Source of the DNA: JANLYQ01 sp031365725
GTDB taxonomy: Bacteria; Actinomycetota; Actinomycetes; JACCUZ01
Direction: 5' to 3'
Assembly: GCA_031365725.1 (NCBI GenBank)
Contig: JANLYQ010000079.1
Coordinates: 1 to 55,676, forward strand
Length of the DNA stretch: 55,676 nt
The notes under the pieces are model-generated. The model was not told where the DNA came from. It worked only from the letters and a program-made list of their open reading frames with translations, and searched no databases. The translations under genes and the position numbers were made by a program. Position 1 is the first letter of the stretch, and each line of letters opens with the position of its first letter. Below are positions 8,541-16,824 of this stretch, piece by piece.

Positions 8541-9433
8541 GGGTGCACCTCGGTACCGACGCCCTCGTCGGTGAAGACCTCGACGAGCAGGGCGTGCGCC
8601 ACCCGTCCGTCGATGACGTGCGCCTTGGGCACTCCCCCACGAACGGCCCGCAAGCAGGCGTCCATCTTGGGGATCATGCCGCTGGCGAGTCCCGGCAGCA
8701 TGGCCGCCAGGTGGTCGACCGAGATGCTGCTCACGACATCGTCCGGGTCCGGCGCGGTGCCGTCGCTCGGCCAGTCGGCGTAGAGACCGGCGACATCGGT
8801 CAGGACCACGAGCTTCTCCGCCCCCAGAGCCACCGCCAGCGCCGCGGCTGCCGTGTCGGCGTTGACGTTGTAGACCTCGCCGGTGCGACCTCGGGCGATG
8901 CTGGACACGATGGGGATCCGGCCGTCCGCAACCAGTCCCTGCACGACGCCCGCGTCGACCTCGACGACGTTGCCGACAAGCCCGAGGTCGACGACCTCGC
9001 CGTCGACCACGAGGCGTTGCGGTTCGGCCGTGAACAAGTTGGCGTCCTCACCGGAAAGTCCGACGGCGAAAGGGCCGTGGGAGTTGACCAGCCCGACGAT
9101 GTCCCGCTGCACCTGGCCGACCAGCACCATGCGCACCACCTGCATGGCCTCTGGCGTCGTGACCCGGTGGCCGCCGGCAAAGACGGTCTCGATGCCGAGA
9201 CGAGCGAGCTGCCGGGTGATCTGCGGTCCCCCGCCGTGCACGACGACCGGGCGCAGGCCGGCATACCGCAGGAAGACGACGTCCGCGGCGAACGCCTCCT
9301 GCAAGGCCTGATCGGTCATCGCGTTGCCACCGAACTTCACCACGATCGTGCGACCGTGGAAACGCTCGAGCCACGGAAGTGCCTCTACCAGGAGTCCCGC
9401 CTTGGCGAGGGCGGCCTCGTGCCGGGTGCTCAT
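8537..9433 (-). CDS. argB: Acetylglutamate kinase
   Basis: Phosphorylates N-acetylglutamate, usually the arginine-inhibited step in organisms with cyclic acetyl transfer (argJ present). The amino-acid-kinase fold shows VVKFGGNAM (catalytic lysine) and VVHGGGPQI (glycine loop), and the N-terminal helix ALPWLERFHG resembles the arginine-sensitive type. ATG at 9433 gives 298 aa and overlaps the argJ stop by 4 bp. A longer in-frame extension upstream lies inside argJ and is rejected. Confidence 0.97.
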   Translation of the reverse strand: MSTRHEAALAKAGLLVEALPWLERFHGRTIVVKFGGNAMTDQALQEAFAADVVFLRYAGLRPVVVHGGGPQITRQLARLGIETVFAGGHRVTTPEAMQVVRMVLVGQVQRDIVGLVNSHGPFAVGLSGEDANLFTAEPQRLVVDGEVVDLGLVGNVVEVDAGVVQGLVADGRIPIVSSIARGRTGEVYNVNADTAAAALAVALGAEKLVVLTDVAGLYADWPSDGTAPDPDDVVSSISVDHLAAMLPGLASGMIPKMDACLRAVRGGVPKAHVIDGRVAHALLVEVFTDEGVGTEVHP

Positions 9434-10581
9434 GTGCTGTACGCCGAGTTCTCGTGCACATAGGCCGCGGTGAGGTCGTTGGTCCACACGGTGGCTTCCG
9501 CGTCGCCCGCGCCCAGGTCGACGACGATGGCGATGTCACGTCCCGACAGGTCGACGCCCGAGCGTTCGTCGGCTGCGGCACCGTCACGACAGACCCACAC
9601 GCCGTTGAGGGCAACGGCGAGCCGCTCGGGCTCGAACGCGGCGGAAGTCGTACCGACCGCGCTGAGGACGCGGCCCCAGTTGGGGTCCTCACCGTGCAGT
9701 GCGCATTTGAGCAAGTTGCTGCGCGCCACTGCTCGCCCGACCGTGACCGCATCGTCGACGGAAGCTGCCCTTGAGACCGTGACAGCGATGCTCTTGGTCG
9801 ATCCCTCAGCGTCGTCGATGAGCTGCTTGGCGAGATCGGCACAGACTGCCTTGACCACCGCGAGCAGCTCGACGTCGGTCGGTGCCACCCCCGAGGCGCC
9901 GGAGGCGAGCAGCAGCACCGTGTCGTTGGTGGACATGCAGCCGTCCGAGTCCACCCGGTCGAAGGTGGTCGCGGTGGCCTGCCGCAGCACGGAGTCCAAT
10001 ACGTCACCGCTGACCTGCGCGTCAGTGGTCAGGACCACCAGCATCGTGGCGAGGCCGGGCGCGAGCATGCCGGCACCCTTGGCCATGCCGCCGACGACGA
10101 AGCCGTCGCCCGCGGCGTGCGCCTCCTTGGGTACCGAGTCGGTCGTCATGATCGCGCGCGCCGCGTCATCCGACCCGGTCGCCGAGAGCAGCGGGACAGC
10201 AGCCTCGACCCCTGCGAGCAGGCGGTCGATCGGCAGCCGCTCGCCGATCAACCCGGTGGAGCAGACCGCGACGTCGCTCGCGGAGATCCCCAGCGCCATC
10301 GCCACCCATTCGGCGGTGGCGTGGGTGTCCTGGAACCCGGCGGGACCGGTGCAGGCGTTGGCCCCCCCGGAATTGAGCACCACCGCGTCCACGCGCCGAT
10401 CGCCCACGACCTCCTGGGTCCACAGCACCGGCGCGGCCTTGACCCGATTGCCGGTGAAGACGCCTGCCCCCACCCGCAGCGGGCCGTCGTTGACCACCAG
10501 CGCCACGTCGAGCAGGCCGCTGGACTTCAGGCCGGCGGCAACACCGGCGGCCCGGAATCCCTCGGCTGCGGTCACGCTCAT
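9430..10581 (-). CDS. argJ: Bifunctional ornithine acetyltransferase / N-acetylglutamate synthase
   Basis: Transfers the acetyl group from N-acetylornithine to glutamate, recycling acetyl groups. The 383-aa precursor has the autoproteolysis motif MAKGAGMLAPGLATML: family members are cut before the threonine of ATML, which becomes the catalytic residue of the beta chain. The ATG at 10581 is preferred because the family N terminus (VTAAEGFRAAGVAAGLK) follows directly and the codon overlaps the argC stop by 4 bp. The gene is intact. Confidence 0.97.
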   Translation of the reverse strand: MSVTAAEGFRAAGVAAGLKSSGLLDVALVVNDGPLRVGAGVFTGNRVKAAPVLWTQEVVGDRRVDAVVLNSGGANACTGPAGFQDTHATAEWVAMALGISASDVAVCSTGLIGERLPIDRLLAGVEAAVPLLSATGSDDAARAIMTTDSVPKEAHAAGDGFVVGGMAKGAGMLAPGLATMLVVLTTDAQVSGDVLDSVLRQATATTFDRVDSDGCMSTNDTVLLLASGASGVAPTDVELLAVVKAVCADLAKQLIDDAEGSTKSIAVTVSRAASVDDAVTVGRAVARSNLLKCALHGEDPNWGRVLSAVGTTSAAFEPERLAVALNGVWVCRDGAAADERSGVDLSGRDIAIVVDLGAGDAEATVWTNDLTAAYVHENSAYST

Positions 10582-11609
10582 GGCGCGACTCCCTGGGCGG
10601 TCAGGCCCGCGGTCTCCGGCAGGCCGAGCGCCAGGTTGGCGTTCTGCACGGCCTGCCCGGCCGCCCCCTTGACCAAGTTGTCCAGTGCAGCCACCACGAT
10701 GGCGCGACCGCTGTGCCGATCGGCGGCCACCTGCAGGTGCACGCTGTTGCTGCCGAGCGTGGCAGCCGTCGTCGGCCAAGCGCCGTCGGCAAGCACATGG
10801 ACGAAGGGCTCGGCGTCGTAGGCGGCGTGCAGGGCAGCACTGAGCTCGGCCGTCCCCACGTCGCCGCGCAGGCTGGCCGTGCACGTCGCGAGGATGCCCC
10901 GCGGCATCGGCGCCAAGACAGGGGTGAAGGACAGCGTGACCGGCGTGCCTGCCGCGCTCGAGAGCGACTGTTCCATCTCAGGGATGTGCTGGTGGGTGCC
11001 ACCGACCTTGTACGCCGACAGGGACCCCATCACTTCGCTGGCCATCAGCGGCGCCTTCGGTGCCCGCCCCGCGCCGGAGGTGCCGGAGGTAGCCACGACC
11101 ACAACGTCCTCGGCGTCGACCAGCCCGGCGGCGAGCAGCGGGGCCAGGGCAACCGCCACGGCCGTCGCGTAGCAGCCGGGGTTGGCGATCCGCCGGCTCC
11201 TGGTCAGGGCCGGTCTCGTGCCGGGGAGCTCCGGGAGGCCGTAGGGCCAGCACCCCGCGTGCTCGCCGCCGTAGTAGCCGGCCCAGGCACCGGGGTCCTG
11301 CAACCGGAAGTCGGCACCCAGGTCGACGACCGGCAGCTCGGCCGGGAGCGCGGCCGCCAGGGCCGCGGACTCCCCGTGGGGCAGCGCCAGGAAGACGATG
11401 TCCGAGTCGGCCAGGAGCGCTGGCTCGGTGGGTGCGAAGACAGCGCCCGCCAGACCCACCAGCTGCGGGTGCACGGCGGTGACCGGCAGACCCGCCGACG
11501 ATCCGCCGCTGGCGGTGACCAGCGTCAGCGCGGGGTGGGCGAGGAGGAGTCGCAGCAGCTCGCCACCGGCGTAGCCGCTGGCCCCGGCAACCGCCGCTCT
11601 TGTCGTCAC
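10578..11609 (-). CDS. argC: N-acetyl-gamma-glutamyl-phosphate reductase
   Basis: NADPH-dependent reduction in arginine synthesis and first gene of the arg cluster. Contains the dinucleotide-binding GASGYAGGELLRLL near the N terminus and the catalytic cysteine in NPGCYAT. The GTG at 11609 gives 343 aa and the normal family N terminus. It has no Shine-Dalgarno, but a good -10 hexamer ends 8 bp upstream, so the message is probably leaderless. An ATG at 11642 would add 11 residues but lies upstream of the predicted transcription start. Regulation by ArgR is supported by the boxes overlapping the promoter. Confidence 0.96.
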   Translation of the reverse strand: MTTRAAVAGASGYAGGELLRLLLAHPALTLVTASGGSSAGLPVTAVHPQLVGLAGAVFAPTEPALLADSDIVFLALPHGESAALAAALPAELPVVDLGADFRLQDPGAWAGYYGGEHAGCWPYGLPELPGTRPALTRSRRIANPGCYATAVAVALAPLLAAGLVDAEDVVVVATSGTSGAGRAPKAPLMASEVMGSLSAYKVGGTHQHIPEMEQSLSSAAGTPVTLSFTPVLAPMPRGILATCTASLRGDVGTAELSAALHAAYDAEPFVHVLADGAWPTTAATLGSNSVHLQVAADRHSGRAIVVAALDNLVKGAAGQAVQNANLALGLPETAGLTAQGVAP

Positions 11610-11627
11610 GATGCATGAGTATGCAGG
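11610..11627 (-). promoter_or_regulatory. ARG box 1 (ArgR operator)
   Basis: The core is TGCAT-GAGT-ATGCA (11612-11625): perfect 5-bp arms around a 4-bp centre. This has the architecture of ArgR operators (E. coli consensus TGAAT-N4-ATTCA; TGCAT/ATGCA variants are usual in Gram-positives). It covers the -10 hexamer and abuts the argC GTG, so bound ArgR would block RNA polymerase directly. Confidence 0.75.
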
Positions 11628-11646
11628 CGGTTGGAAACTCATGCAA
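11618..11646 (-). promoter_or_regulatory. argC promoter (probably leaderless transcript)
   Basis: Minus-strand TTGCAT (11641-11646) and CATACT (11618-11623) are separated by 17 bp. The predicted start of transcription falls within 1-3 nt of the argC GTG at 11609. Both hexamers lie inside ArgR-box-like sequences. Since the whole run argC-J-B-D-F-R-G-H has overlaps or short gaps, this is likely the main arg operon promoter. Confidence 0.6.
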
Positions 11647-11647
11647 A
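11630..11647 (-). promoter_or_regulatory. ARG box 2, degenerate
   Basis: Minus-strand TGCAT-GAGT-TTCCA (11632-11645). The left arm and centre repeat box 1 exactly, while the right arm matches poorly. It is centred 20 bp from box 1, about two helical turns, as expected for paired sites bound by one ArgR hexamer. Degenerate, so moderate confidence. Confidence 0.45.
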
Positions 11648-11650
11648 CCG

Positions 11651-12355
11651 TTACCCGGGCAGCACCGCGACCACCGCGTAGCGCTCGTCCTCGACGTCGC
11701 GTCCCCACAGGGCACGCTCGCCGCTGAGGCAGTGCACCTCGAGCCGGTCGACCAGGGGGTCGAGCGCGGCGACGAGATCTTCCGCCCGGACACCTCCCTG
11801 CCAGGGCAGCTGTTCAGCCCCTTGCGCGTAGGGCGAGGAGCTCTCGCGGGTGTCCCATCGGCCCTCGACCAGCGCCAGACGGCCGCCGGGTCGGACCAGG
11901 GCGACCCACCGCCGGAGGGCCTCGTGCGGGTCGGGCAGGGTCCAGAGCAGGTGCCGTGCCAGCACGACGTCGTAGGCGGCGCCGCCGGGAGCACCTGTCG
12001 GAGCTGAGGCGTCACCGACCTCGAAGGTCGCGTCCGGGAAGGCCGCGCACTTCACTCGGGCTGCGGCCACCATGGCCGGGGCGAGGTCCAAGCCGCGTAC
12101 CCGCTGACCGTCCTCCAGCGCGAGCAAGGACAAGGACCCGGTCCCGCAGCCGAGGTCCAGCACCCGCGCGGGAGCAGGGGGCAGCCACGCACGCAACCGC
12201 GTCCGCCACGCCTCCCGAGCGGCGTCGTGGCGCAGTCCATGGTCGACGTCGTCGTCGAACGTCGCGGCTTGGTCGTCCCAGAAGTCGCGGATAGTAGGGA
12301 GCGCCGAGTTCTGGTCGCGGGAATCGGATCTGGTCGAGGTGGGCTGGTGGGACAT
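11651..12355 (-). CDS. SAM-dependent methyltransferase (class I)
   Basis: Class I SAM methyltransferase of 234 aa (Methyltransf_11/25 type); substrate unknown. Motif I is VLDLGCGTGSLSLLA (about residues 60-74), followed by acidic motif II (RGLDLAPAM), a Rossmann strand with VVLARHLLWTLPD, and LVRPGGRLALVEG (motif III region). The N-terminal FWDDQAATFDDDVDHGL resembles ubiE-like small-molecule methyltransferases. Starts at ATG 12355; an upstream frame extension is proline/arginine-rich noise. It ends 41 bp before argC, and the argC promoter lies in that gap, so it is not obviously part of arginine metabolism. Confidence 0.85.
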   Translation of the reverse strand: MSHQPTSTRSDSRDQNSALPTIRDFWDDQAATFDDDVDHGLRHDAAREAWRTRLRAWLPPAPARVLDLGCGTGSLSLLALEDGQRVRGLDLAPAMVAAARVKCAAFPDATFEVGDASAPTGAPGGAAYDVVLARHLLWTLPDPHEALRRWVALVRPGGRLALVEGRWDTRESSSPYAQGAEQLPWQGGVRAEDLVAALDPLVDRLEVHCLSGERALWGRDVEDERYAVVAVLPG

Positions 12356-12395
12356 GCCGAACACCCTGTCACGCGACGCCGACGACCAGCGACTG

Positions 12396-13208
12396 TCACG
12401 CCAGCGGGTCGTCGTGGCCCCACGGGCGAAGGCGAAGCGTCCGCGCGTCGGCGGCCACGATCTGCGGTACGGCGGCCAGGACCCGGGCCAGCTCGTCCCG
12501 GGACGCGTGCAGGAACCGACCGTGCAGGGCATCGAGCTGCCCGCGGGCGAAGGCCAGCGTCACTGCGACGATGTTCTCGACCGGGTTCCACGGCTGCTCA
12601 GCAGCCGGCCCCCACATGTCCTCGGTCATGTCGGTGCGGACCAGCCCGGGGCTGACCTCCAGCACGGCGACTCCGGTCCCGGCCAGTGCTGTCGCCATCG
12701 AGTCGGTGAGCCGGGACAGGGCCGCCTTCGATGTCGCGTACGCCGACCAGTCCGGGTGGCCACGCAGACCCATGCCGCTGCCGATGTGGAGCACCCGGCC
12801 GCTCCCCCGGTCCACCATCGCCGGTACGACGGCGCGTGCCAGGTGGAACGGTCCACGGACGTTGGTCTCGAGCACTCGCCACCAGTCGTCCGGGTCGGCC
12901 GCCCAGGGCGGCAGCGGTGCCTTCTCGCGCGCCCCGGCATTGCTGACCAGCAGGTCGACGTCACCCAGCGTGGCCCGCAGCCGCCCGACTGCGGCATCGA
13001 CCTCGGGGGCCCGTGTGACGTCGGCGACGGCTGTGAGGGCGCGCCCACCGGAGCGCACGATCTCGTCGCGCACGGCCTCGAGCGTCCCCGGCGTACGTCC
13101 GATCAGCCCGACGGCCGCTCCATCGGCGGCCAGGGCGCGGGCAAGGTCGGCCCCGATGCCGCGACCGGCCCCGGTGACGACGGCGACCTGGCCCCCGAGG
13201 TCAGCCAC
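12396..13208 (-). CDS. Short-chain dehydrogenase/reductase
   Basis: Classical SDR of 270 aa, NAD(P)-dependent; substrate unknown. Shows the cofactor motif TGAGRGIG (residues about 12-19), the NAG motif (SNAGARE), a catalytic serine in HIGSGMG and the YATSK active site. The GTG start at 13208 overlaps the end of pheT by 8 bp (GTGGCTGA), suggesting cotranscription or coupling with pheT. A C-terminal Arg/Trp-rich tail (RLRPWGHDDPLA) is slightly longer than usual. Nothing indicates a link to phenylalanine metabolism. Confidence 0.9.
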   Translation of the reverse strand: MADLGGQVAVVTGAGRGIGADLARALAADGAAVGLIGRTPGTLEAVRDEIVRSGGRALTAVADVTRAPEVDAAVGRLRATLGDVDLLVSNAGAREKAPLPPWAADPDDWWRVLETNVRGPFHLARAVVPAMVDRGSGRVLHIGSGMGLRGHPDWSAYATSKAALSRLTDSMATALAGTGVAVLEVSPGLVRTDMTEDMWGPAAEQPWNPVENIVAVTLAFARGQLDALHGRFLHASRDELARVLAAVPQIVAADARTLRLRPWGHDDPLA

Positions 13209-15684
13209 CGCGCTGGACGGCCCCGGTCCGTCGCGCGGCCTCGGCGACGGCGGCGTCGCGGGCAGCGACCGCCTCGTCGCCGGTCAACGTGCGGTCGGGT
13301 GCCCGGAAGGTGAGGCTGTAAGCCAGGGAGCGGGCGCCATCCTGGACCTGCTCGCCGCGATAGACGTCGAAGAGTCGCAGAGACTCGAGCAGGGAACCGG
13401 CCCCGGCCCGCAAGGCCGACTCGACGTCGGCGGCTGCAACGTCCACGGCAACCACTAGCGCGACGTCCTGGGTCGCGGCGGGATAGGTCGACAACCTCGG
13501 CGCCGGGACCGGGGCAGCGTCGAGTCCCAACAGGTCGAGGTCCATCTCCATCGCGCAGGTGCGGGGCGGCAGGTCGAGCGCCGCCACCACCCGGGGGTGC
13601 AGCTCGCCGGCGTGGCCCACGACGACCTCCTCGCGGAGGATCGCCGCGCAGCGACCGGGGTGCCAGGGCGCGTGGTCGTCACTGCGGACCGAGACCAGGA
13701 CGCCGGCTTGCCGGGCCACGAGTCGCGCCGCCTCCACCGCATCGCTCCAGGAGGCGGCTCGCCCCGGCCCCCACCAGCCGGCGCGTTCGCGCTGGCCGGC
13801 CAGGACGACCGCGACGCGCCGCGGCTGCGCCGGGAGGGAGGCATCGAGCGCCGCGATCTCCTCAGGCGTCGGGCGACGGTCGACCGGCGGGCGCGGGGCG
13901 ACCGGGAGGGGGTCCGGCCCGGGGCGGAAGACAGGGCCCAGCTCGAACAGGGCGACGTCGTGGGCGCCTCGGCCGACGTTGCGGCGAAGCGCACCGAGCA
14001 GCCCCGGCACCAACGTGGTGCGCAGCAACGGCTCGGTGTCGCTGATCGGGTTGGCGAGCCGGAGCGCGTGCCGACGGTCGTCGCCGGGGACCAGTCCGAG
14101 GCCGGTCAGGTCACCCTCGGACATGAAGGGATAGGTCGGCGCCTCGACGTAGCCGGCATGGGCGAGAGCCAGCCCGACCCGGCGACGCAACCGCTGCCAA
14201 GCGTCGTAGCCGGGCCCTGGCGGCGCCACCGGCAGAACCGCCGGCACGGTGTCGTAGCCCACCAGGCGGATGACCTCCTCGTCCAGGTCGGCCGGATCGG
14301 TGAGGTCGGGTCGCCAGGACGGCGTGGTGACGGTCCACGGTGTCGCCGTCGAGTCCACCTCGGCTCCGACCTGCTCGAGGTGTCGGCGTACGTCGCCGGG
14401 TGTGATCGGAAGACCGGCCGTGCGCCCGGGCCGGGCGGGGTCGAGGGCGATGGTGGTCGCTGGGCGGGGAAGGTCCACCTCGGTGGCTCCGGCGGAGGTT
14501 GCGCCGCCCAGATCGACCAGCAAGCCGACGGCGCGCTGCGAGGCGACAGGCGGCAGACGCGGGTCGACACCGCGCTCGAACCGCCGGGACGCCTCACTGG
14601 ACAGCTTGTGCCGCCGGGCCGCGCGCGCCACCGGCACCGGAGCGAAGTGGGCAGCCTCGATCACCAGGTCGGTGGACGCCATGTCGATCTCGGTGCTGAG
14701 GCCACCCATGGTCCCCGCCAACCCGATCGGTCCGGAGTCGTCCGCGATGACGACATCGTCGGTGGCCAAGGTGCGCACGACGTGGTCCAGGGTCTCGAGG
14801 GTCTCCCCCGCCGCGGCGCGACGCACGGTGACGGCACCGTGCAGACGCGCCCGGTCGAACGCGTGCATCGGCTGCCCCATCTCGAGCATGACGTAGTTGG
14901 TGATGTCGACGGCGAGAGATACCGGACGCATCCCGCAGAGGACCAGGCGACGGGTCAACCACGCCGGGCTCGGCGCGGCCGGGTCGAAGCCCGTGACCGT
15001 CCGGAGGACAAGGCGGTCAGCGGCGGCAGGGTCAGTGATCACACCGGCGTGGCCGGCGCCGTCCACCGGCGACGGACCCAGGTCGGCAGGGTCGTGGAAG
15101 GCGACACCGTAGGCCGTGGCGGCCTCGCGAGCGACGCCTCTGATCGACAGGGCATAGGAGCGGTCGGGGGTGACCGCGATGTCGAGGACCTCGTCGCGCA
15201 GCGACAGCAGCTCGACCGCAGCAGCGCCCAGCGCTGCGTCGGGCACCGCGTCGGGTGCGAGCACCAAGATGCCCTCGTGGTCGTCGCTCGTCCCGAGCTC
15301 GCGACCGGAGCAGATCATGCCGTCGCTGACGTGGCCGTAGGTCTTGCGCGCCGCGATCGGGAAGGGCCCCGGCAGCACGGCACCGGGCAGGGCCACGACG
15401 ACAAGGTCGCCGACGGCGAAATTGCGGGCGCCGCAGACGATGCCGCGCGGCTCGCTCTCGCCGACGTCGACGCTGCACCACCGCACCGACCTGCCGTTGG
15501 ACGCGGTCTCCTCGTCGAAGGCGACAACTCGCCCGAGGACCACCGGGCCCTCGATGTCGTGTCCGGGTCGATGGACCGCCTCGACCTCGAGACCAGCAGC
15601 AATGAGGCGCGTGGCCAGCTGGCGACCGGTGACGTCGGCGGGGAGGTCGACGAGCTCACGAAGCCACGACAGCGGTGCCCGCAT
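13201..15684 (-). CDS. pheT: Phenylalanyl-tRNA synthetase beta subunit
   Basis: Large subunit of the alpha2-beta2 PheRS. The 827-aa protein has, in order, the N-terminal tRNA-binding EMAP/OB-like domain (residues about 40-150; KTYGHVSDGMICSGRELG), the B3/B4 editing domain (about 215-360), the B5 domain, a degenerate class II core and the C-terminal anticodon-binding FDX-ACB domain (ending in SLTFRAPDRTLTGDEA). ATG at 15684 overlaps the pheS TGA by one base (TGATG), with GGAGG just upstream. Frame is intact throughout, in contrast to pheS. Confidence 0.97.
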   Translation of the reverse strand: MRAPLSWLRELVDLPADVTGRQLATRLIAAGLEVEAVHRPGHDIEGPVVLGRVVAFDEETASNGRSVRWCSVDVGESEPRGIVCGARNFAVGDLVVVALPGAVLPGPFPIAARKTYGHVSDGMICSGRELGTSDDHEGILVLAPDAVPDAALGAAAVELLSLRDEVLDIAVTPDRSYALSIRGVAREAATAYGVAFHDPADLGPSPVDGAGHAGVITDPAAADRLVLRTVTGFDPAAPSPAWLTRRLVLCGMRPVSLAVDITNYVMLEMGQPMHAFDRARLHGAVTVRRAAAGETLETLDHVVRTLATDDVVIADDSGPIGLAGTMGGLSTEIDMASTDLVIEAAHFAPVPVARAARRHKLSSEASRRFERGVDPRLPPVASQRAVGLLVDLGGATSAGATEVDLPRPATTIALDPARPGRTAGLPITPGDVRRHLEQVGAEVDSTATPWTVTTPSWRPDLTDPADLDEEVIRLVGYDTVPAVLPVAPPGPGYDAWQRLRRRVGLALAHAGYVEAPTYPFMSEGDLTGLGLVPGDDRRHALRLANPISDTEPLLRTTLVPGLLGALRRNVGRGAHDVALFELGPVFRPGPDPLPVAPRPPVDRRPTPEEIAALDASLPAQPRRVAVVLAGQRERAGWWGPGRAASWSDAVEAARLVARQAGVLVSVRSDDHAPWHPGRCAAILREEVVVGHAGELHPRVVAALDLPPRTCAMEMDLDLLGLDAAPVPAPRLSTYPAATQDVALVVAVDVAAADVESALRAGAGSLLESLRLFDVYRGEQVQDGARSLAYSLTFRAPDRTLTGDEAVAARDAAVAEAARRTGAVQRGG

Positions 15685-16793
15685 CAGACCTCCGTCCCGA
15701 ACGGACGCGTGAAGCGCACGTCAGCCTCGACGATGTCGCGCATGTCCTCAGCGCCGTGCCGTGACATCAGCGTGCGTTCGATGCCCATGCCGAACGCGAA
15801 GCCGGAGTACCGGTCAGGGTCGACGCCGCAGGCGATCAGGACTCGCGGGTTGACCATGCCGCAGCCACCCCACTCGATCCACCCTTCGGAGGAGCAGGTG
15901 CGGCACGGCCGCTCAGGGTGGCCGACCGACTCGCCGTGGCAGACCCAGCAGCGGAGGTCCATCTCGGCACTGGGCTCGGTGAACGGGAAGTACGCCGGCC
16001 GCAGGCGGGTGATGACCTCCGGACCGAACATCGCATGAGCGAAGTGCTCGAGGGTGCCGCGGAGATGGGCCATCGAGATCCCCTCGTCGACCACCAGACC
16101 CTCGACCTGGGTGAACACCGGCGTGTGCGTCGCGTCGAGCTCGTCGGTGCGTTAGACACGGCCGGGTGACACGGCGTAGACGGGTGGGTCGGTGCGGAGC
16201 ATGGTCCGGATCTGCACCGGCGAGGTCTGGGTCCGCAGCACGACGCCCGAGTCGGGCGAGCCGACCCACATGGTGTCCTGCAACGACCGGGCGGGGTGGT
16301 CCGGCGGCAGGTTCAACGCATCGAAGTTGAACCACTCGGCCTCGACCTCAGGACCCTCGGACCAGACGAAGCCCATCGCGACGAACAGGTCGGCGACACG
16401 TTCGCAGAGCGTCGAGAGGGGGTGCCGCGCGCCGGGCGCGATGCGGTCCCAGGGGAGGGTGACGTCGACAGACTCCTCCACCAGCATCCGGGCGTCCCGC
16501 TCCTGCTCGAGCACCTCGAGCCGGGCCGCGAGCGCCTCGGTGACGGCCCGGCGGGCTGCTCCCACCCGCTTGCCCGCATCGGCCTTGGCGGCCGGGGGCA
16601 GTGCCCCGATCTCCCGGTTGGCCAGTGACAGCGACGAGCGGTCGCCGGCATGCGCGAGCCGGACCGCCTTCAGCGCATCGAGGTCGCCTGCCTGCTCGAT
16701 GGCGATCAGCGCGAGGGTCAGGGCACGCTCGACCTCGTCGGCGTTCAAGGGGGTCACCTGCACGGGGTCGAAGGACTTGTTGGGTGCGGACAC
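15684..16793 (-). CDS. pheS: Phenylalanyl-tRNA synthetase alpha subunit, interrupted by an in-frame TAA
   Basis: Catalytic subunit of PheRS (class II synthetase), expected to be essential. The frame encodes a complete 369-codon PheS: N-terminal coiled coil (residues 15-95), then the class II core with motif 2, TEPSAEMD and motif 3 (GFAFGMGIERTLM). It is broken at 16152-16154, where GTC-TAA-CGC stands in motif 2. Relatives read PGRV-Tyr-R-TDELDATHTPVF, so a single TAC to TAA change explains the stop; sequence on both sides is otherwise conserved and in frame. GTG start at 16793 (SAPNKSFDPV) matches the family. It could be a sequencing error, a mutation or read-through; no second pheS is in the window. 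Confidence 0.93.
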
Positions 16794-16824
16794 AGCGCTC
16801 CGTCGGAAGATCGAGTGCCAGAGT

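Noticed and set aside
16118..16154. Reading the pheS break as two separate genes or a frameshift
   Set aside because: Both halves are in the same frame and join to a normal PheS with only one bad codon, so it is a single-base nonsense event.
16152..16154. Selenocysteine or pyrrolysine recoding of the pheS stop
   Set aside because: The codon is TAA; selenocysteine uses TGA and pyrrolysine TAG.
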